Shown: positions 30,315 to 42,972 of the stretch, in pieces
How positions within the stretch are numbered: the first letter of the stretch is position 1
How the letters are laid out: every line of letters begins with the position of its first letter
NCBI RefSeq assembly: GCF_011745665.1
Contig: NZ_CP050253.1
Span: forward strand, 595,418-659,417
From: Zophobihabitans entericus
GTDB taxonomy: Bacteria; Pseudomonadota; Gammaproteobacteria; Enterobacterales; Orbaceae
Reading direction: 5' to 3'
Length of the DNA stretch: 64,000 nucleotides
Made by a program: the position numbers and the translations under genes
Notes under the pieces: generated by a model
What the model saw: only the letters and a program-made list of their open reading frames with translations
Told to the model about the DNA's origin: nothing
Databases searched by the model: none

Positions 30315-30785
30315 ATGAACATGAACGCAACAATCCTCGGCCAGGCAATCGCATTTATACTGTTTGTTTGGTTCTGCATGAAGTTTGTTTGGCCTCCAAT
30401 TATTGGCGCAATTGAAAAACGTCAAAAAGAGATCGCCGATGGACTTTCATCAGCAGAATTAGCAAAAAAAGACTTAGAACTTGCTAAAGCAAATACTTCT
30501 GAGTTAATGCAAGATGCTAAAGCTGAGGCTAGCGCAATCATCGAACAAGCGAATAAACGTAAAGCGGTTATCCTTGAAGAAGCGCAACAAGAAGCTATTC
30601 GTGAAAGAGAAAAAATTGTTGCTCAAGGTCTGGCTGAGATCGAAGCAGAACGTAAACGTGCACGTGAAGAGTTAAGACAACAAGTTGCAACTCTGGCTAT
30701 TGCTGGTGCAGAGAAAATTATCGAACGTTCTGTGGATGAAGCCGCTAATAGTGACATCATTGATAAACTTGTAGCGAAACTGTAG
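30315..30785 (+). CDS. atpF: ATP synthase Fo subunit b
   Basis: Subunit b is the peripheral stalk: one N-terminal membrane helix ([20 protein letters not shown] region) and a long charged coiled coil to the end. Length is 156, the same as E. coli. It lies 53 bp after atpE and 13 bp before atpH. Confidence 0.97.
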   Translation: MNMNATILGQAIAFILFVWFCMKFVWPPIIGAIEKRQKEIADGLSSAELAKKDLELAKANTSELMQDAKAEASAIIEQANKRKAVILEEAQQEAIREREKIVAQGLAEIEAERKRAREELRQQVATLAIAGAEKIIERSVDEAANSDIIDKLVAKL

Positions 30786-30798
30786 GGAGGTGGGGCAG

Positions 30799-31347
30799 AT
30801 GTCAGAATTTATCACAATTGCTCGCCCCTACGCAAAAGCAGCTTTCGATTTTGCTGTTGAACGTGAACGTACTGATAATAACAGTATGGAACATTGGCAA
30901 CAGATGCTGACTCTTTCAGCTCAAGTAAGTTCAGATAGCCAGATGATGGCGATTCTGACTTCTGATATGAAACCTGAAGCACTCGCAAAATTATTTATCT
31001 CTGTCTGTGGAGATGCTCTTGATGAATATGGTCAAAATTTCATTAAGATCATGGCTGAAAATAAACGTCTGTCACTTCTTTCTGATGTACAGGCACTATT
31101 CATTCAATATTGTGCAGAGCGTAATGCTATTGCTGATGTTGATGTGGTTTCAGCAACTGAATTGACTCCAGAGCAACGCGATAAGATAACAACAGCAGTC
31201 GAGAAACGTTTATCACGAAAAGTAAAACTGAATTGTAAAATTGATAAGTCAATTATTTCTGGTTTTATTATTCGCGCGGGTGACATGGTTATTGATAGTA
31301 GTATCAAAGGACGTTTAGAGCGATTGACTGACGTCTTACAGTCTTAA
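30799..31347 (+). CDS. atpH: ATP synthase F1 subunit delta
   Basis: Delta joins the peripheral stalk to the top of F1. The product begins [21 protein letters not shown], as in E. coli. The C-terminal block [26 protein letters not shown] (seen in pieces) is diagnostic. I start at ATG 30799, preceded by GGAGG at 8 nt, rather than the GTG at 30790 that overlaps the SD. Length is 182 against 177. Confidence 0.96.
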   Translation: MSEFITIARPYAKAAFDFAVERERTDNNSMEHWQQMLTLSAQVSSDSQMMAILTSDMKPEALAKLFISVCGDALDEYGQNFIKIMAENKRLSLLSDVQALFIQYCAERNAIADVDVVSATELTPEQRDKITTAVEKRLSRKVKLNCKIDKSIISGFIIRAGDMVIDSSIKGRLERLTDVLQS

Positions 31348-31358
31348 GGGGACTGATA

Positions 31359-32900
31359 ATGCAGCTAAATTCAACTGAAATAAGTGAACTAATTAAAGAG
31401 CGTATTGCTCAGTTCAATGTTGTGAGTGAAGCTCACAATGAAGGTACGATTATTTCTGTTAGCGATGGAATTCTTCGTATTCACGGTTTAACAGATGTAA
31501 TGCAAGGTGAAATGATTGCATTACCTGGTAATCGCTATGCAATGGCGTTAAACCTTGAACGTGATTCTGTTGGTGCGGTTGTAATGGGACCTTACGCCGA
31601 CCTTTCGGAAGGTGTAAAAGTTAAATGTACTGGTCGTATTCTTGAAGTGCCAGTTGGCCCTGGATTACTTGGTCGTGTAGTAAATACACTTGGTGAACCA
31701 ATTGATGGAAAAGGAGCTATCCAAAATGATGGCTTCTCTCCGGTTGAAATGGTTGCTCCTGGTGTAATCGAACGTAAATCTGTTGATCAACCAGTACAGA
31801 CTGGTTATAAAGCGGTTGACTCCATGATTCCAATCGGGCGTGGTCAGCGTGAGTTAATCATCGGTGACCGTCAGACGGGTAAAACAGCACTTGCGATCGA
31901 CGCTATTATTAATCAACGTGATTCAGGTATTAAATGCGTCTATGTAGCGATTGGTCAAAAAGCATCAACCATTGCTAACGTAGTACGTAAACTTGAAGAG
32001 CACGGTGCTCTGGCAAATACTATCGTGGTTGTTGCATCGGCATCTGAATCAGCAGCATTACAATATTTAGCACCATATGCTGGTTGTGCGATGGGTGAGT
32101 ACTTCCGTGATCGTGGTGGTGATGCACTTATCGTTTATGATGATTTATCTAAACAAGCTGTGGCATATCGTCAGATTTCTTTATTACTTCGTCGTCCACC
32201 TGGGCGTGAAGCTTATCCTGGTGATGTGTTCTATCTTCACTCACGTCTACTTGAACGTGCATCACGTGTTAATGCTGACTATGTTGAAGCATTTACTAAA
32301 GGTGAAGTAAAAGGTCGTACAGGTTCTCTAACTGCTCTACCAATTATTGAAACACAAGCTGGTGACGTATCTGCATTCGTTCCAACTAACGTAATTTCGA
32401 TTACTGATGGCCAGATCTTCTTAGAATCTAGTCTGTTTAACTCTGGTATTCGTCCAGCGGTTAACCCTGGTATCTCGGTATCTCGTGTAGGTGGTGCAGC
32501 ACAAACTAAGATTATTAAAAAGCTATCAGGTGGTATTCGTACTGCTCTTGCTCAATATCGTGAGCTGGCTGCGTTCTCTCAGTTTGCGTCAGATCTTGAT
32601 GAAGCAACCCGTAAACAACTTGACCATGGTGAGAAAGTTACTGAGTTATTAAAACAGAAACAATATGCGCCAATGTCAGTAGCTGAACAATCATTAGTAT
32701 TGTATTCGGTTGAGCGTGGTTACTTAGAAGATGTTGAGCTGAAAGATGTATTATCTTTTGAAGCTTCACTACTCGAGTTTGCACATCGTGAGCATGTTGA
32801 CTTCTTAAAACAACTCAATGAGAAAGGCGATTATAACGATCAGATTGAAGGGAAATTGAAAGAGCTTCTTGAGACTTTCAAATCTACTCAAACATGGTAA
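31359..32900 (+). CDS. atpA: ATP synthase F1 subunit alpha
   Basis: Alpha is the regulatory nucleotide-binding subunit of F1. Walker A is GDRQTGKTA, and the family signature is [14 protein letters not shown]. Length is 513, identical to E. coli. It lies 11 bp after atpH. Confidence 0.98.
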   Translation: MQLNSTEISELIKERIAQFNVVSEAHNEGTIISVSDGILRIHGLTDVMQGEMIALPGNRYAMALNLERDSVGAVVMGPYADLSEGVKVKCTGRILEVPVGPGLLGRVVNTLGEPIDGKGAIQNDGFSPVEMVAPGVIERKSVDQPVQTGYKAVDSMIPIGRGQRELIIGDRQTGKTALAIDAIINQRDSGIKCVYVAIGQKASTIANVVRKLEEHGALANTIVVVASASESAALQYLAPYAGCAMGEYFRDRGGDALIVYDDLSKQAVAYRQISLLLRRPPGREAYPGDVFYLHSRLLERASRVNADYVEAFTKGEVKGRTGSLTALPIIETQAGDVSAFVPTNVISITDGQIFLESSLFNSGIRPAVNPGISVSRVGGAAQTKIIKKLSGGIRTALAQYRELAAFSQFASDLDEATRKQLDHGEKVTELLKQKQYAPMSVAEQSLVLYSVERGYLEDVELKDVLSFEASLLEFAHREHVDFLKQLNEKGDYNDQIEGKLKELLETFKSTQTW

Positions 32901-32929
32901 GTTTAATTTCCGGTGATGAGGAGTAAACA

Positions 32930-33799
32930 ATGGCTAATGCAAAAGAGATAAGAACCAAAATTGCTAGTGTGCAGAGCACACAGAAGATCACTAAAGCAAT
33001 GGAAATGGTGGCGACATCTAAAATGCGTAAAACGCAGGATAGAATGGCTGCCAGCCGTCCTTATGCTGAAACTATTCGTCAGGTGATTGGACATTTAGCA
33101 TTGGCTCATCTTGATTTTAAACATCCGTATCTTGAAGAGCGTGATGTGAAACGAGTTGGCTACTTAATTATCTCTACTGACCGTGGGCTATGTGGTGGTT
33201 TAAATATTAACCTATTTAAAACCGTACTTTCAGATATGAAAGAGTGGAAAGATAAAGGTGTAGATACCGATATGGCACTATTAGGTAGCCGTGGTGTCTC
33301 ATTCTTTACTTCTCTTGGTGGGAATATTGTGACCCAGGTAACAGGGATGGGGGATAATCCAACCATTTCTGATTTAATTGGTCCGGTTAAAACCATGTTG
33401 AAAGCATATGATGAAGGTCGTTTAGACAGATTGTATATCGTGAATAATAAATTCATTAATACGATGACGCAACAACCGCAAATTATGCAATTATTGCCAT
33501 TACCACCGTCAGATGATGAAGAGTTAAAAGCGAAGTCTTGGGACTATATTTATGAGCCTGATGCTAAATCGCTATTAGATATTATGTTACGTCGCTATAT
33601 TGAGTCACAAGTATACCAGGCTGCAGTCGAAAACCTGGCAAGTGAACAAGCAGCGCGAATGGTAGCGATGAAAGCCGCTACAGATAATGGTGCGAACCTG
33701 ATTAAAGATCTGCAAATTGTTTATAACAAAGCTCGTCAGAGTGCGATTACAAATGAATTGATTGATATTGTTTCAGGTGCTTCGGCGGTTTCAGGTTAA
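32930..33799 (+). CDS. atpG: ATP synthase F1 subunit gamma
   Basis: Gamma is the central rotor shaft. The N-terminal helix begins [21 protein letters not shown] and the C-terminal helix carries [18 protein letters not shown]. Length is 289 against 287 in E. coli. Confidence 0.97.
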   Translation: MANAKEIRTKIASVQSTQKITKAMEMVATSKMRKTQDRMAASRPYAETIRQVIGHLALAHLDFKHPYLEERDVKRVGYLIISTDRGLCGGLNINLFKTVLSDMKEWKDKGVDTDMALLGSRGVSFFTSLGGNIVTQVTGMGDNPTISDLIGPVKTMLKAYDEGRLDRLYIVNNKFINTMTQQPQIMQLLPLPPSDDEELKAKSWDYIYEPDAKSLLDIMLRRYIESQVYQAAVENLASEQAARMVAMKAATDNGANLIKDLQIVYNKARQSAITNELIDIVSGASAVSG

Positions 33800-33806
33800 A
33801 GATTGA

Positions 33807-35207
<1,401 letters not shown>

Positions 35208-35234
35208 TCTAATTACTGGGCGGAGATAAACATT

Positions 35235-35660
35235 ATGGCACTAACTTCCTATCAACTTGAAGTCGTTAGTGCTGAATCTCACCTTTTTTCAGGTGTTGTT
35301 CAGCGAATCAGAGTCACCGGTATTGAGGGTGAATTAGGGATTTATCCTGGTCATACGCCATTATTAACAACGATTAAACCAGGAATGGTTGGAATTGTTA
35401 AGCCTAATGGCGATGAAGAGTTTATTTATCTTTCAGGTGGTATTTTAGAAGTTCAACCAACAGCAGTGACTATTTTAGCCGATACAGCGATTCGTGGTGA
35501 AGATCTGGACGAAGCTAAAGCACAAGAAGCGGTTCGTATGGCTCAGGAACATATTAATAATCCTGCTGGTGATATGAACTTTGCTCAGGCATCGGCTGAA
35601 CTTTCTAAGGCTCTGGCAAAATTACGTGTTATTGAGTTAACCAGAAGAATTTCAAGGTAA
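35235..35660 (+). CDS. atpC: ATP synthase F1 subunit epsilon
   Basis: Epsilon couples the rotor to the c-ring and inhibits ATP hydrolysis. The N-terminal beta-sandwich ([30 protein letters not shown]) and a helical C-terminal third are visible. Length is 141 against 139. Last gene of the operon. Confidence 0.97.
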   Translation: MALTSYQLEVVSAESHLFSGVVQRIRVTGIEGELGIYPGHTPLLTTIKPGMVGIVKPNGDEEFIYLSGGILEVQPTAVTILADTAIRGEDLDEAKAQEAVRMAQEHINNPAGDMNFAQASAELSKALAKLRVIELTRRISR

Positions 35661-35676
35661 CATAGTAGGTATTAAT

Positions 35677-35708
35677 AAAAAAGCGAGCTAATCAGCTCGC
35701 TTTTTTGA
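35677..35708. terminator. Bidirectional terminator between atpC and aroL
   Basis: AAAAAAGCGAGCT and AGCTCGCTTTTTT form a perfect stem with T runs for both strands. It separates two convergent genes. Confidence 0.92.
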
Positions 35709-35720
35709 TCCCGAAGAAAA

Positions 35721-36245
35721 TTATCCGGCTTGTCGTGCTTTTAATACTTCAATCATTTGACCAAGTACTTCATCACGCTGCGCTGCCGCATCCAGAACGT
35801 GGTGAGCTGCATCAAGATACAGTGCCTGGCGGTCAGTTAAGACTTTTTCCATCTCATCGACAATTGACAAACCTGTTAATGAAGGGCGCTGTGCAATGTT
35901 TGGATCAGCCGCTAAACGACCGGCCAGAACTTTTGCCGGAGCACTGAGGTAAAACACGGTACCTTTTGATTTCATAAAGTCACGGTTATGATCAGCAAGT
36001 ACCATACCACCACCAGTGGCAATAACACGATCTGCCTCAACAACATCACGTAGAACCTGACTTTCACGTGCTCTAAAGCCTTCCCAACCTTCTTTTTCAA
36101 CAATTTCTGCTACTGTTTTTTTAGTGGTCTCTAGTAGATGAACATCTGTGTCAACAAAGGAAAATCCGAGTTGTTGTGCGAGTAATTTGCCCATTGTTGT
36201 TTTTCCGGCAGCTCTGGCGCCTACTAAGAAAATAATTTTACTCAT
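35721..36245 (-). CDS. aroL: Shikimate kinase II
   Basis: Shikimate kinase phosphorylates shikimate in aromatic amino-acid synthesis. Walker A is GARAAGKTT, the shikimate-binding region holds FVDTD and GWEGFRARE, and the GGG motif is ATGGGMVL. I call it AroL rather than AroK because FVDTD, EGWEGFRARE and ATGGGMVLADHNRDFM match E. coli AroL better. Length is 174, as in AroL. A TyrR-like box far upstream supports this, since E. coli aroL is TyrR-regulated and aroK is not. Confidence 0.9.
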   Translation of the reverse strand: MSKIIFLVGARAAGKTTMGKLLAQQLGFSFVDTDVHLLETTKKTVAEIVEKEGWEGFRARESQVLRDVVEADRVIATGGGMVLADHNRDFMKSKGTVFYLSAPAKVLAGRLAADPNIAQRPSLTGLSIVDEMEKVLTDRQALYLDAAHHVLDAAAQRDEVLGQMIEVLKARQAG

Positions 36246-36344
36246 CTTTGTTTCCTTTAGAATTCTTTCGAGCTTGATATAAACTCATACTCTTTTAATG
36301 TAATCAATTATTCTGATGAAAGATAGTTTATTGTGTTATAACGT

Positions 36345-36373
36345 ATGCTATTCATTTTACGTGCTAAATGCAA
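36345..36373 (-). promoter_or_regulatory. aroL promoter
   Basis: On the reverse strand, a TTGCAT -35 box (36368-36373) and a TAGCAT -10 box (36345-36350) are 17 bp apart. A weak TyrR-like box (36369-36386) overlaps the -35. Confidence 0.5.
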
Positions 36374-36451
36374 TTATTATTTTACATTTCAGCTATTTTA
36401 TTTTTAATTAAAATTAACCATTTGATATTAATCATTTTATTTATAATTAAA

Positions 36452-36469
36452 TGTAAATATTTATTTACA
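36452..36469 (-). promoter_or_regulatory. TyrR-type box
   Basis: TGTAAATATTTATTTACA fits the TyrR consensus TGTAAAN6TTTACA without mismatch. A weaker copy, TGCAATTATTATTTTACA, stands 83 bp nearer aroL at 36369-36386. Regulation of aroL by TyrR is inferred. Confidence 0.6.
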
Positions 36470-36548
36470 TTTATGGTTAATTTATTTCCATTAAAAGATA
36501 TGAAATAGAAAAATATTATTTAATATCCATAATTAATGTCAGCTTTTA

Positions 36549-36577
36549 TTGAATAATGGTTAATTTTTGCATATAAT
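36549..36577 (+). promoter_or_regulatory. xanP promoter
   Basis: TTGAAT (36549-36554) and a consensus TATAAT (36572-36577) are 17 bp apart. The leader to the xanP ATG would be about 28 nt. Confidence 0.7.
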
Positions 36578-36611
36578 TCGTCGCTTCTTATCACTCCCGT
36601 GACTCTCAATT

Positions 36612-37970
36612 ATGTCAACCAATACTAAATCTGAGTTAATTTATCGTTTAGAAGATCGTCCACCCCTGCCTCAAACAATTTTTGCCGCCTTACAACACTT
36701 ACTTGCTATGTTTGTTGCTGTTATTACTCCGGCTCTTATTATTTGTCAGGCATTAGGCTTACCTGCACAAGATACACAACATATCATTAGTATGTCGCTT
36801 TTTGCATCTGGTGTCGCATCACTTTTGCAAATCAAAACCTGGGGGCCTATTGGTTCGGGATTACTCTCTATTCAGGGAACAAGTTTTAACTTCGTTGCAC
36901 CGCTTATTGCCGGGGGATTAACCCTTAAAAATGGTGGCTTTGACGTACAAACAATGATGGCTACACTGTTTGGTACATTGATGCTTGGCTCGTTTACTGA
37001 AATGATTTTGTCTCGTGTATTACATCTGGCACAAAGAGTAATAACGCCGCTGGTATCTGGTATTGTGGTTATGATTATTGGTCTGTCACTGATTCAGGTT
37101 GGACTAACTTCGGTTGGTGGTGGATATAGTGCGATGGCTGATGGAACGTTTGGTGCGCCGATTAACTTAATCCTTGCCGGGACAGTACTTGCTGTTATTA
37201 TTGTCTTAAATATTCAGAAAAACCCTTATTTGCGTGTATCTTCTTTAGTCATTGCAATGGCTATTGGGTACGGACTGGCATGGTATTTAGATATGCTTCC
37301 TGCTTCAACTGAAGCGTATGAAGGCTGGTATATGGTTCCAATGCCTTTGTATTATGGTTTGCGTATTGACTGGGGATTATTATTACCATTGATGTTAGTG
37401 TTTTTAATTACTTCACTTGAGACAATTGGTGATATTACGGCAACATCTGATGTTTCAGAGCAACCAGTATCAGGACCAGTATATTTAAAACGCCTGAAAG
37501 GTGGTGTGCTGGCAAATGGTTTTAACTCGTTTGTTTCAGCCGTATTTAATACTTTTCCTAATTCATGCTTTGGTCAAAACAATGGTGTTATTCAGCTAAC
37601 TGGTGTTGCCAGCCGCTACGTCGGCTACTTTGTTGCTGGCATGCTAATACTGCTCGGTTTATTCCCGGCAGTCAGCGGCTTTGTACAGCATATTCCAGAA
37701 CCTGTACTTGGTGGTGCAACACTTGTCATGTTTGGTACTATTGCGGCGTCAGGTGTTCGAATTGTATCACGAGAAGCGCTTAATCGCCGTGCTATTATGA
37801 TTATTGCCCTGTCACTTGGTATTGGGCTTGGTGTTTCTCAACAGCCGCAAATCTTCGCTTTTATGCCTGACTGGGTTAAATCACTCTTTTCTTCAGGAAT
37901 TGCAGCTGGTGGTTTAACGGCTATTTTACTGAACTTTATTTTCCCTGCGGATAAACCGATTAATCAATAA
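36612..37970 (+). CDS. xanP: Xanthine:H+ symporter XanP (NCS2 family)
   Basis: XanP is an inner-membrane proton symporter for xanthine of the nucleobase-ascorbate transporter family. Identity to E. coli XanP is high from the first block ([16 protein letters not shown]) onward. The NAT signature region is visible as [18 protein letters not shown]. About 14 hydrophobic segments fit the family. Length is 452 against 463. It stands alone with its own promoter and terminator. Confidence 0.93.
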   Translation: MSTNTKSELIYRLEDRPPLPQTIFAALQHLLAMFVAVITPALIICQALGLPAQDTQHIISMSLFASGVASLLQIKTWGPIGSGLLSIQGTSFNFVAPLIAGGLTLKNGGFDVQTMMATLFGTLMLGSFTEMILSRVLHLAQRVITPLVSGIVVMIIGLSLIQVGLTSVGGGYSAMADGTFGAPINLILAGTVLAVIIVLNIQKNPYLRVSSLVIAMAIGYGLAWYLDMLPASTEAYEGWYMVPMPLYYGLRIDWGLLLPLMLVFLITSLETIGDITATSDVSEQPVSGPVYLKRLKGGVLANGFNSFVSAVFNTFPNSCFGQNNGVIQLTGVASRYVGYFVAGMLILLGLFPAVSGFVQHIPEPVLGGATLVMFGTIAASGVRIVSREALNRRAIMIIALSLGIGLGVSQQPQIFAFMPDWVKSLFSSGIAAGGLTAILLNFIFPADKPINQ

Positions 37971-37987
37971 TTATAGTAATAATCTGA

Positions 37988-38018
37988 TAAAAAACGCGAT
38001 CTGGCATCGCGTTTTCTT
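37988..38018 (+). terminator. Terminator after xanP
   Basis: AAAACGCGAT and ATCGCGTTTT form a perfect 10-bp stem around CTGGC, then CTTTA follows. Confidence 0.85.
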
Positions 38019-38081
38019 TATCAATAAAATATTATTAATCAACTGGTTATGATTTGGCGAATATGTGGTTTTTAAGAGCTA

Positions 38082-38657
38082 CTAAGACGATATTTCTTCA
38101 TTAGAAAATACAGCTTGTTTGATTTTTTCTACATCCACACTATTGATGTAGTTAATAATATTGCCGTAGAAGCTCTCATGATATCCGTATTGTGGTGAGC
38201 GGAGTTCCTCAATCACGGCTTCTTTAGTCCAGTTTTGGAATACTAAGCGATACATGGCAATCGAGGCGCCTGTTCTGTCACTACCATGCCAACAGTGAAT
38301 AAGAATGGGTTTTTGTGACTGGTTAATCGCTCGCAGTACTGCAATCATATTTTTGTCATTAATATTTCCTGCACGCATCGGGATCCAGACCAGATTAAGA
38401 TTAGTTCCTTCCGCCTCGTCGCGATCACTATGAGTGAGCCTTAAGTTAATCACTGTCTTAATACCAAACTGTTCTAAATACAGCATATCTTTTGCTGAAG
38501 GTTGATCAGAACGGTAGATAACATCTGAAACCTGATAGAAATTAGTTAATGAAGTATCAGGTAGAGTTGGTTGCTTTGAGCTACAGCCATTAAGCAAAAA
38601 TATAGAGATTAGTAGTATTGGCATCCATTTATGGATAGAGAATAAATGTAATGTCAT
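38082..38657 (-). CDS. Lipoprotein dual-specificity/tyrosine phosphatase
   Basis: The product has a signal peptide with lipobox LNGC (acylated cysteine 25), so it is exported and lipid-anchored. A cysteine-phosphatase domain follows with the P-loop HCWHGSDRTG (nucleophile C122, arginine R128). A likely general-acid aspartate is D101. The core NLVWIPMRAGNIND and TVINLRLTHSDRDEA resemble the DSP/Siw14-like family. The substrate is unknown; periplasmic phosphatases of this type may act on phospholipids, inositol phosphates or phosphoproteins. It is a single gene between xanP and accBC. Length is 191. Confidence 0.8.
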   Translation of the reverse strand: MTLHLFSIHKWMPILLISIFLLNGCSSKQPTLPDTSLTNFYQVSDVIYRSDQPSAKDMLYLEQFGIKTVINLRLTHSDRDEAEGTNLNLVWIPMRAGNINDKNMIAVLRAINQSQKPILIHCWHGSDRTGASIAMYRLVFQNWTKEAVIEELRSPQYGYHESFYGNIINYINSVDVEKIKQAVFSNEEISS

Positions 38658-38679
38658 GTGAGTTCCATGTTAATAGACA

Positions 38680-38712
38680 AAAATAATGCCAATCAGGTAA
38701 TTGACTGGCATC
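38680..38712 (-). terminator. Terminator after accC
   Basis: On the reverse strand, ATGCCAGTCA and TGATTGGCAT pair with one G-T, followed by TATTTTTG. Confidence 0.75.
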
Positions 38713-38738
38713 TATATTTATAAAATCTAAATTAGAAA

Positions 38739-40085
38739 TTATTCGTAAATACCTAATTTCTTCTCTAGATAGTGGATATTAGTACCACCTTTTTGGAAAC
38801 TTGCATCATTCATAATCAGAGTCTGTAACTCGATATTGGTTTTGATACCGTCAATAACCAGTTCAGATAAGGCATTTTTCATACGTGCGATAGCAATTTC
38901 ACGAGTTTCACCATAAGCAATTAATTTGCCGATCATTGAGTCGTAATGAGGTGGAACGGTATAACCTGCATAAATATGAGATTCCCAACGAATACCAAAA
39001 CCACCAGGCGCATGGAAACGAGTAATTTTACCCGGAGAAGGCATAAATGTTTTAGAATCTTCAGCATTGATACGGCATTCGATCGCATGACCACTGATAT
39101 TAATATCACTTTGCTTAATTGATAGTGGTTGACCGGCAGCAATACGGATTTGCTCTTTGATTAAGTCGATACCTGTAACCATTTCTGTTACCGGATGCTC
39201 AACCTGAATACGGGTATTCATTTCGATAAAATAGAATTCACCATTTTCAAATAAGAACTCAAATGTACCTGCACCACGATAGCCAATATCGATACATGCT
39301 TTAGAACAACGTTCCCCAATGAATTTACGCATTTTTGGAGTGATACCAACAGCAGGAGCTTCTTCTACGACTTTTTGGTGACGACGTTGCATTGAACAGT
39401 CACGCTCACCAAGATAGATCGCATTACCCTGACCATCAGCCAGTACCTGAATCTCAATATGACGTGGATTTTCAAGGAATTTTTCCATGTAAACCATATC
39501 ATTGTTAAATGCTGTTTTTGCTTCTAATTTAGTCATTTTAATGGATTGTTCTAAATCTTTTTCATTACGAACAATACGCATACCACGACCGCCACCGCCG
39601 CCAGACGCTTTAATAATAACCGGATAACCGATTCTTTTCGCGATCTCTTTATTCTTAGCGATATCATTAGTTAAAGAACCATCTGAACCCGGAACACAAG
39701 GTACACCCGCTTTTTTCATTGCTTCGATAGCAGAAACTTTGTCACCCATTAAACGAATGGTTTCTGCCTTTGGACCGATAAAAATAAAACCTGAACGTTC
39801 TACTTGTTCAGCGAAATCGGCATTTTCAGATAAGAAACCATAGCCTGGGTGAATTGCTGCTGCCCCCGTTACTTCTGCAGCAGAAATAAGTGCGGGAATA
39901 TTTAAATAACTTTTTACTGATGGTGCAGGACCGATACAGACAGTTTCGTCCGCTAACAAAACATGTTTTAAATCTTTATCTGCTGTTGAGTGCACAGCAA
40001 CTGTTTTAATGCCAAGTTCTTTACAAGCACGAAGAATACGCAGCGCGATCTCCCCGCGATTGGCAATAACAATTTTATCTAGCAT
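38739..40085 (-). CDS. accC: Acetyl-CoA carboxylase, biotin carboxylase subunit
   Basis: AccC carboxylates the biotin on AccB using ATP and bicarbonate, the first step of fatty-acid synthesis. The ATP-grasp glycine loop is [12 protein letters not shown]. Catalytic residues lie in [17 protein letters not shown]. Length is 448, close to 449 in E. coli. It is 25 bp after accB in the same operon. Confidence 0.98.
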   Translation of the reverse strand: MLDKIVIANRGEIALRILRACKELGIKTVAVHSTADKDLKHVLLADETVCIGPAPSVKSYLNIPALISAAEVTGAAAIHPGYGFLSENADFAEQVERSGFIFIGPKAETIRLMGDKVSAIEAMKKAGVPCVPGSDGSLTNDIAKNKEIAKRIGYPVIIKASGGGGGRGMRIVRNEKDLEQSIKMTKLEAKTAFNNDMVYMEKFLENPRHIEIQVLADGQGNAIYLGERDCSMQRRHQKVVEEAPAVGITPKMRKFIGERCSKACIDIGYRGAGTFEFLFENGEFYFIEMNTRIQVEHPVTEMVTGIDLIKEQIRIAAGQPLSIKQSDINISGHAIECRINAEDSKTFMPSPGKITRFHAPGGFGIRWESHIYAGYTVPPHYDSMIGKLIAYGETREIAIARMKNALSELVIDGIKTNIELQTLIMNDASFQKGGTNIHYLEKKLGIYE

Positions 40086-40110
40086 ATTAAACCTCGTTGT
40101 CTATAAAAGC

Positions 40111-40569
40111 TTATTCGATGATGAATAGTGGTTGGTCATATTCTACAGGTTGACCATTTTCAACAAGAATCGCTTTTACAACACCAGCTTTATCTGATTC
40201 AATTTGGTTCATCATTTTCATTGCTTCAACAATACATAATACATCGCCAACAGCAACGGTTTGTCCAACTTCAGCAAATGCTTTTGAATCCGGGCTTGGA
40301 GTACGATAGAACGTACCAACCATTGGTGATTTCACTGAATGACCTGTTACTGCACAAGCTACTGGAGCTTCTGCTGGAGCACTGACCGCTGGGTTAATAA
40401 ATGTTGGTGCTGGTTGTTGTTGAGCAACATGAATGTTTTGAACTGGGTAAGCAGGAGCTGGAATGTTACGACTGATGCGAACTGACTCTTCGCCTTCTGA
40501 GATTTCTAATTCTGAAATGCCCGACTCTTCTACTAACTCAATTAATTTTTTAATTTTACGAATATCCAT
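40111..40569 (-). CDS. accB: Acetyl-CoA carboxylase, biotin carboxyl carrier protein
   Basis: AccB carries biotin on the lysine of EAMKMMNQ near the C-terminus. A Pro/Ala linker separates this domain from the N-terminal [21 protein letters not shown] start at ATG 40569, which matches E. coli exactly; the frame stays open 14 codons further upstream. Length is 152 against 156. No aroQ gene precedes it, unlike in many relatives. Confidence 0.96.
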   Translation of the reverse strand: MDIRKIKKLIELVEESGISELEISEGEESVRISRNIPAPAYPVQNIHVAQQQPAPTFINPAVSAPAEAPVACAVTGHSVKSPMVGTFYRTPSPDSKAFAEVGQTVAVGDVLCIVEAMKMMNQIESDKAGVVKAILVENGQPVEYDQPLFIIE

Positions 40570-40730
40570 GAATAACACCGTATTTTTATTGTTTATGTTC
40601 ACATTTAGCAAAATTTGCTAACTATCTTAGCTTTATAACTAGTTGGAGCTAAAAATTAAACTTTTCTTAACTTAATCGACAAAATGTACCGAAATTCTGC
40701 AATTTTATATTAAATACCGAATAACCAGCA

Positions 40731-40759
40731 AGGATACACCTTACATTATCATTTGTCAT
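40731..40759 (-). promoter_or_regulatory. accBC promoter
   Basis: On the reverse strand, ATGACA (40754-40759) and TATCCT (40731-40736) are 17 bp apart. The accB leader would be about 155 nt long. Confidence 0.45.
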
Positions 40760-40896
40760 CCGCTATCTCAATAATTAGATTCTTTTTTCGTCAAAAAGTT
40801 GCACAATCAGGAAAAATAGCTGTGTTTTTTCATAAAAAAATCCCGGTTATTTTTCAGGTAAAACTATGCGGTTATTCATAATTGATATACAATACT

Positions 40897-40925
40897 TGCA
40901 ATTCAAAAATAGAGTCCCTATTTAG
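40897..40925 (+). promoter_or_regulatory. Possible mreB promoter
   Basis: TTGCAA (40897-40902) and TATTTA (40920-40925) are 17 bp apart. The rest of the 411-bp accB-mreB divergent region (40570-40980) shows no gene and no strong hairpin. Confidence 0.4.
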
Positions 40926-40968
40926 ATCAATAATTAGGCTATTTTCCCCTATTGTTTCAAGTTTGTAG

Positions 40969-42024
<1,056 letters not shown>

Positions 42025-42050
42025 AGTGATCGATAAAATCCTACTTTTGA

Positions 42051-42082
42051 CCACCTTTTATCATCAGTAAAAGGTGGTTTTG
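42051..42082 (+). promoter_or_regulatory. Hairpin enclosing the mreC ribosome binding site
   Basis: CCACCTTTTA (42051-42060) and TAAAAGGTGG (42068-42077) are perfect 10-bp arms followed by TTTT. The 3' arm contains AGGTGG, the SD of mreC (7 nt before its ATG). It can act as a partial terminator and also hide the SD. Confidence 0.75.
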
Positions 42083-42084
42083 CT

Positions 42085-42972
42085 ATGAAATTACTCTTCT
42101 CCAAAGGTTCGCCTCTCATTGTTCAGTTATTTGTTGCGTTGTTTTTGTCCATTATTTTGATGGTGCTAGATACGCAATATCGTGCATTTCAGGTTGTCAG
42201 ATATTATTTAGATACCGCAATTAGTCCGCTGTACTATATCTCTAACGGCCCGCGTTCGGCGATGAATTCATTTTCCGAAATGGCAAAAACCAGAGATGAG
42301 CTAGTACTGGAAAATACCTTACTGAAAAATGAACTCTTGATTAAACAAAACGATCTGTTATTGCTTGAGCAACTTAAGCATGAAAATGACCGATTAAGAG
42401 TGCTGCTTGTTTCACCAGTTCGCCGTGATGAGCATAAAATGGCAGTTCAGGTTCTTCTTACTGATACTAATCCTTATGCTTATCAAATCGTTTTAAATAA
42501 AGGTGCACGTAACGGGGTCTATGTTGGGCAACCGGTTGTTGATGAAAAAGGGATTGTAGGACAAATTTTTGCCACAGCTGAAAATACCAGTCGGGCTATT
42601 CTGATTTGTGACTTCCAGCATGCTATTCCGGTACAGGTACTGAGAAATGACATGTCGATGGTGGCTGTTGGTAATGGATGTAGTGAAGATTTAATTTTAG
42701 AATTTTTACCAAATAACATTGATATTCAGGAAGGGGATGTGTTGGTCACTTCTGGTCTGGATGGGCGTTTCCCGGAAGGGTATCCGGTTGCTACTGTCTC
42801 ATCAATTAATACTAATCCTAACCATGCGGGTTTACTGATTAAGGCGACCCCAACGGCTGAGTTAAAACGTTTACGTTATTTATTGTTACTTTGGGCTGAA
42901 GATAGGGAGAATTCGGTCATTCCTGCTGTGACAGAAACTTCATCAGAGGGGGAAACATCCAATGATGAATAG
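42085..42972 (+). CDS. mreC: Rod shape-determining protein MreC
   Basis: MreC is a bitopic inner-membrane protein linking MreB to periplasmic PBP2/RodA. It has an N-terminal transmembrane segment (about residues 10-30), a coiled coil (about 65-105) and a C-terminal beta domain with GARNGVYVGQPVVDEKGIVGQI. Length is 295. Its SD lies in a hairpin, and its end overlaps mreD by 11 bp. Confidence 0.95.
   Translation: MKLLFSKGSPLIVQLFVALFLSIILMVLDTQYRAFQVVRYYLDTAISPLYYISNGPRSAMNSFSEMAKTRDELVLENTLLKNELLIKQNDLLLLEQLKHENDRLRVLLVSPVRRDEHKMAVQVLLTDTNPYAYQIVLNKGARNGVYVGQPVVDEKGIVGQIFATAENTSRAILICDFQHAIPVQVLRNDMSMVAVGNGCSEDLILEFLPNNIDIQEGDVLVTSGLDGRFPEGYPVATVSSINTNPNHAGLLIKATPTAELKRLRYLLLLWAEDRENSVIPAVTETSSEGETSNDE

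Larger units (their letters stand above)
36246..36611. other. AT-rich divergent region between aroL and xanP
   Basis: No coding region is visible. It holds the aroL promoter with TyrR-like boxes and the xanP promoter, listed separately. I see no purine riboswitch or PurR box. Confidence 0.7.

Noticed and set aside
35721..36245. Annotation as aroK
   Set aside because: The FVDTD, GWEGFRARE and ATGGGMVLADHN blocks resemble AroL, there is no aroB next to it, and a TyrR-like box lies upstream.
36246..36611. Purine riboswitch or PurR box upstream of xanP
   Set aside because: No aptamer-like three-way junction consensus and no ACGCAAACGTTTGCGT-like site seen.
40570..40611. Longer N-terminus for accB
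   Set aside because: The family begins MDIRKIKKL, which starts at 40569.
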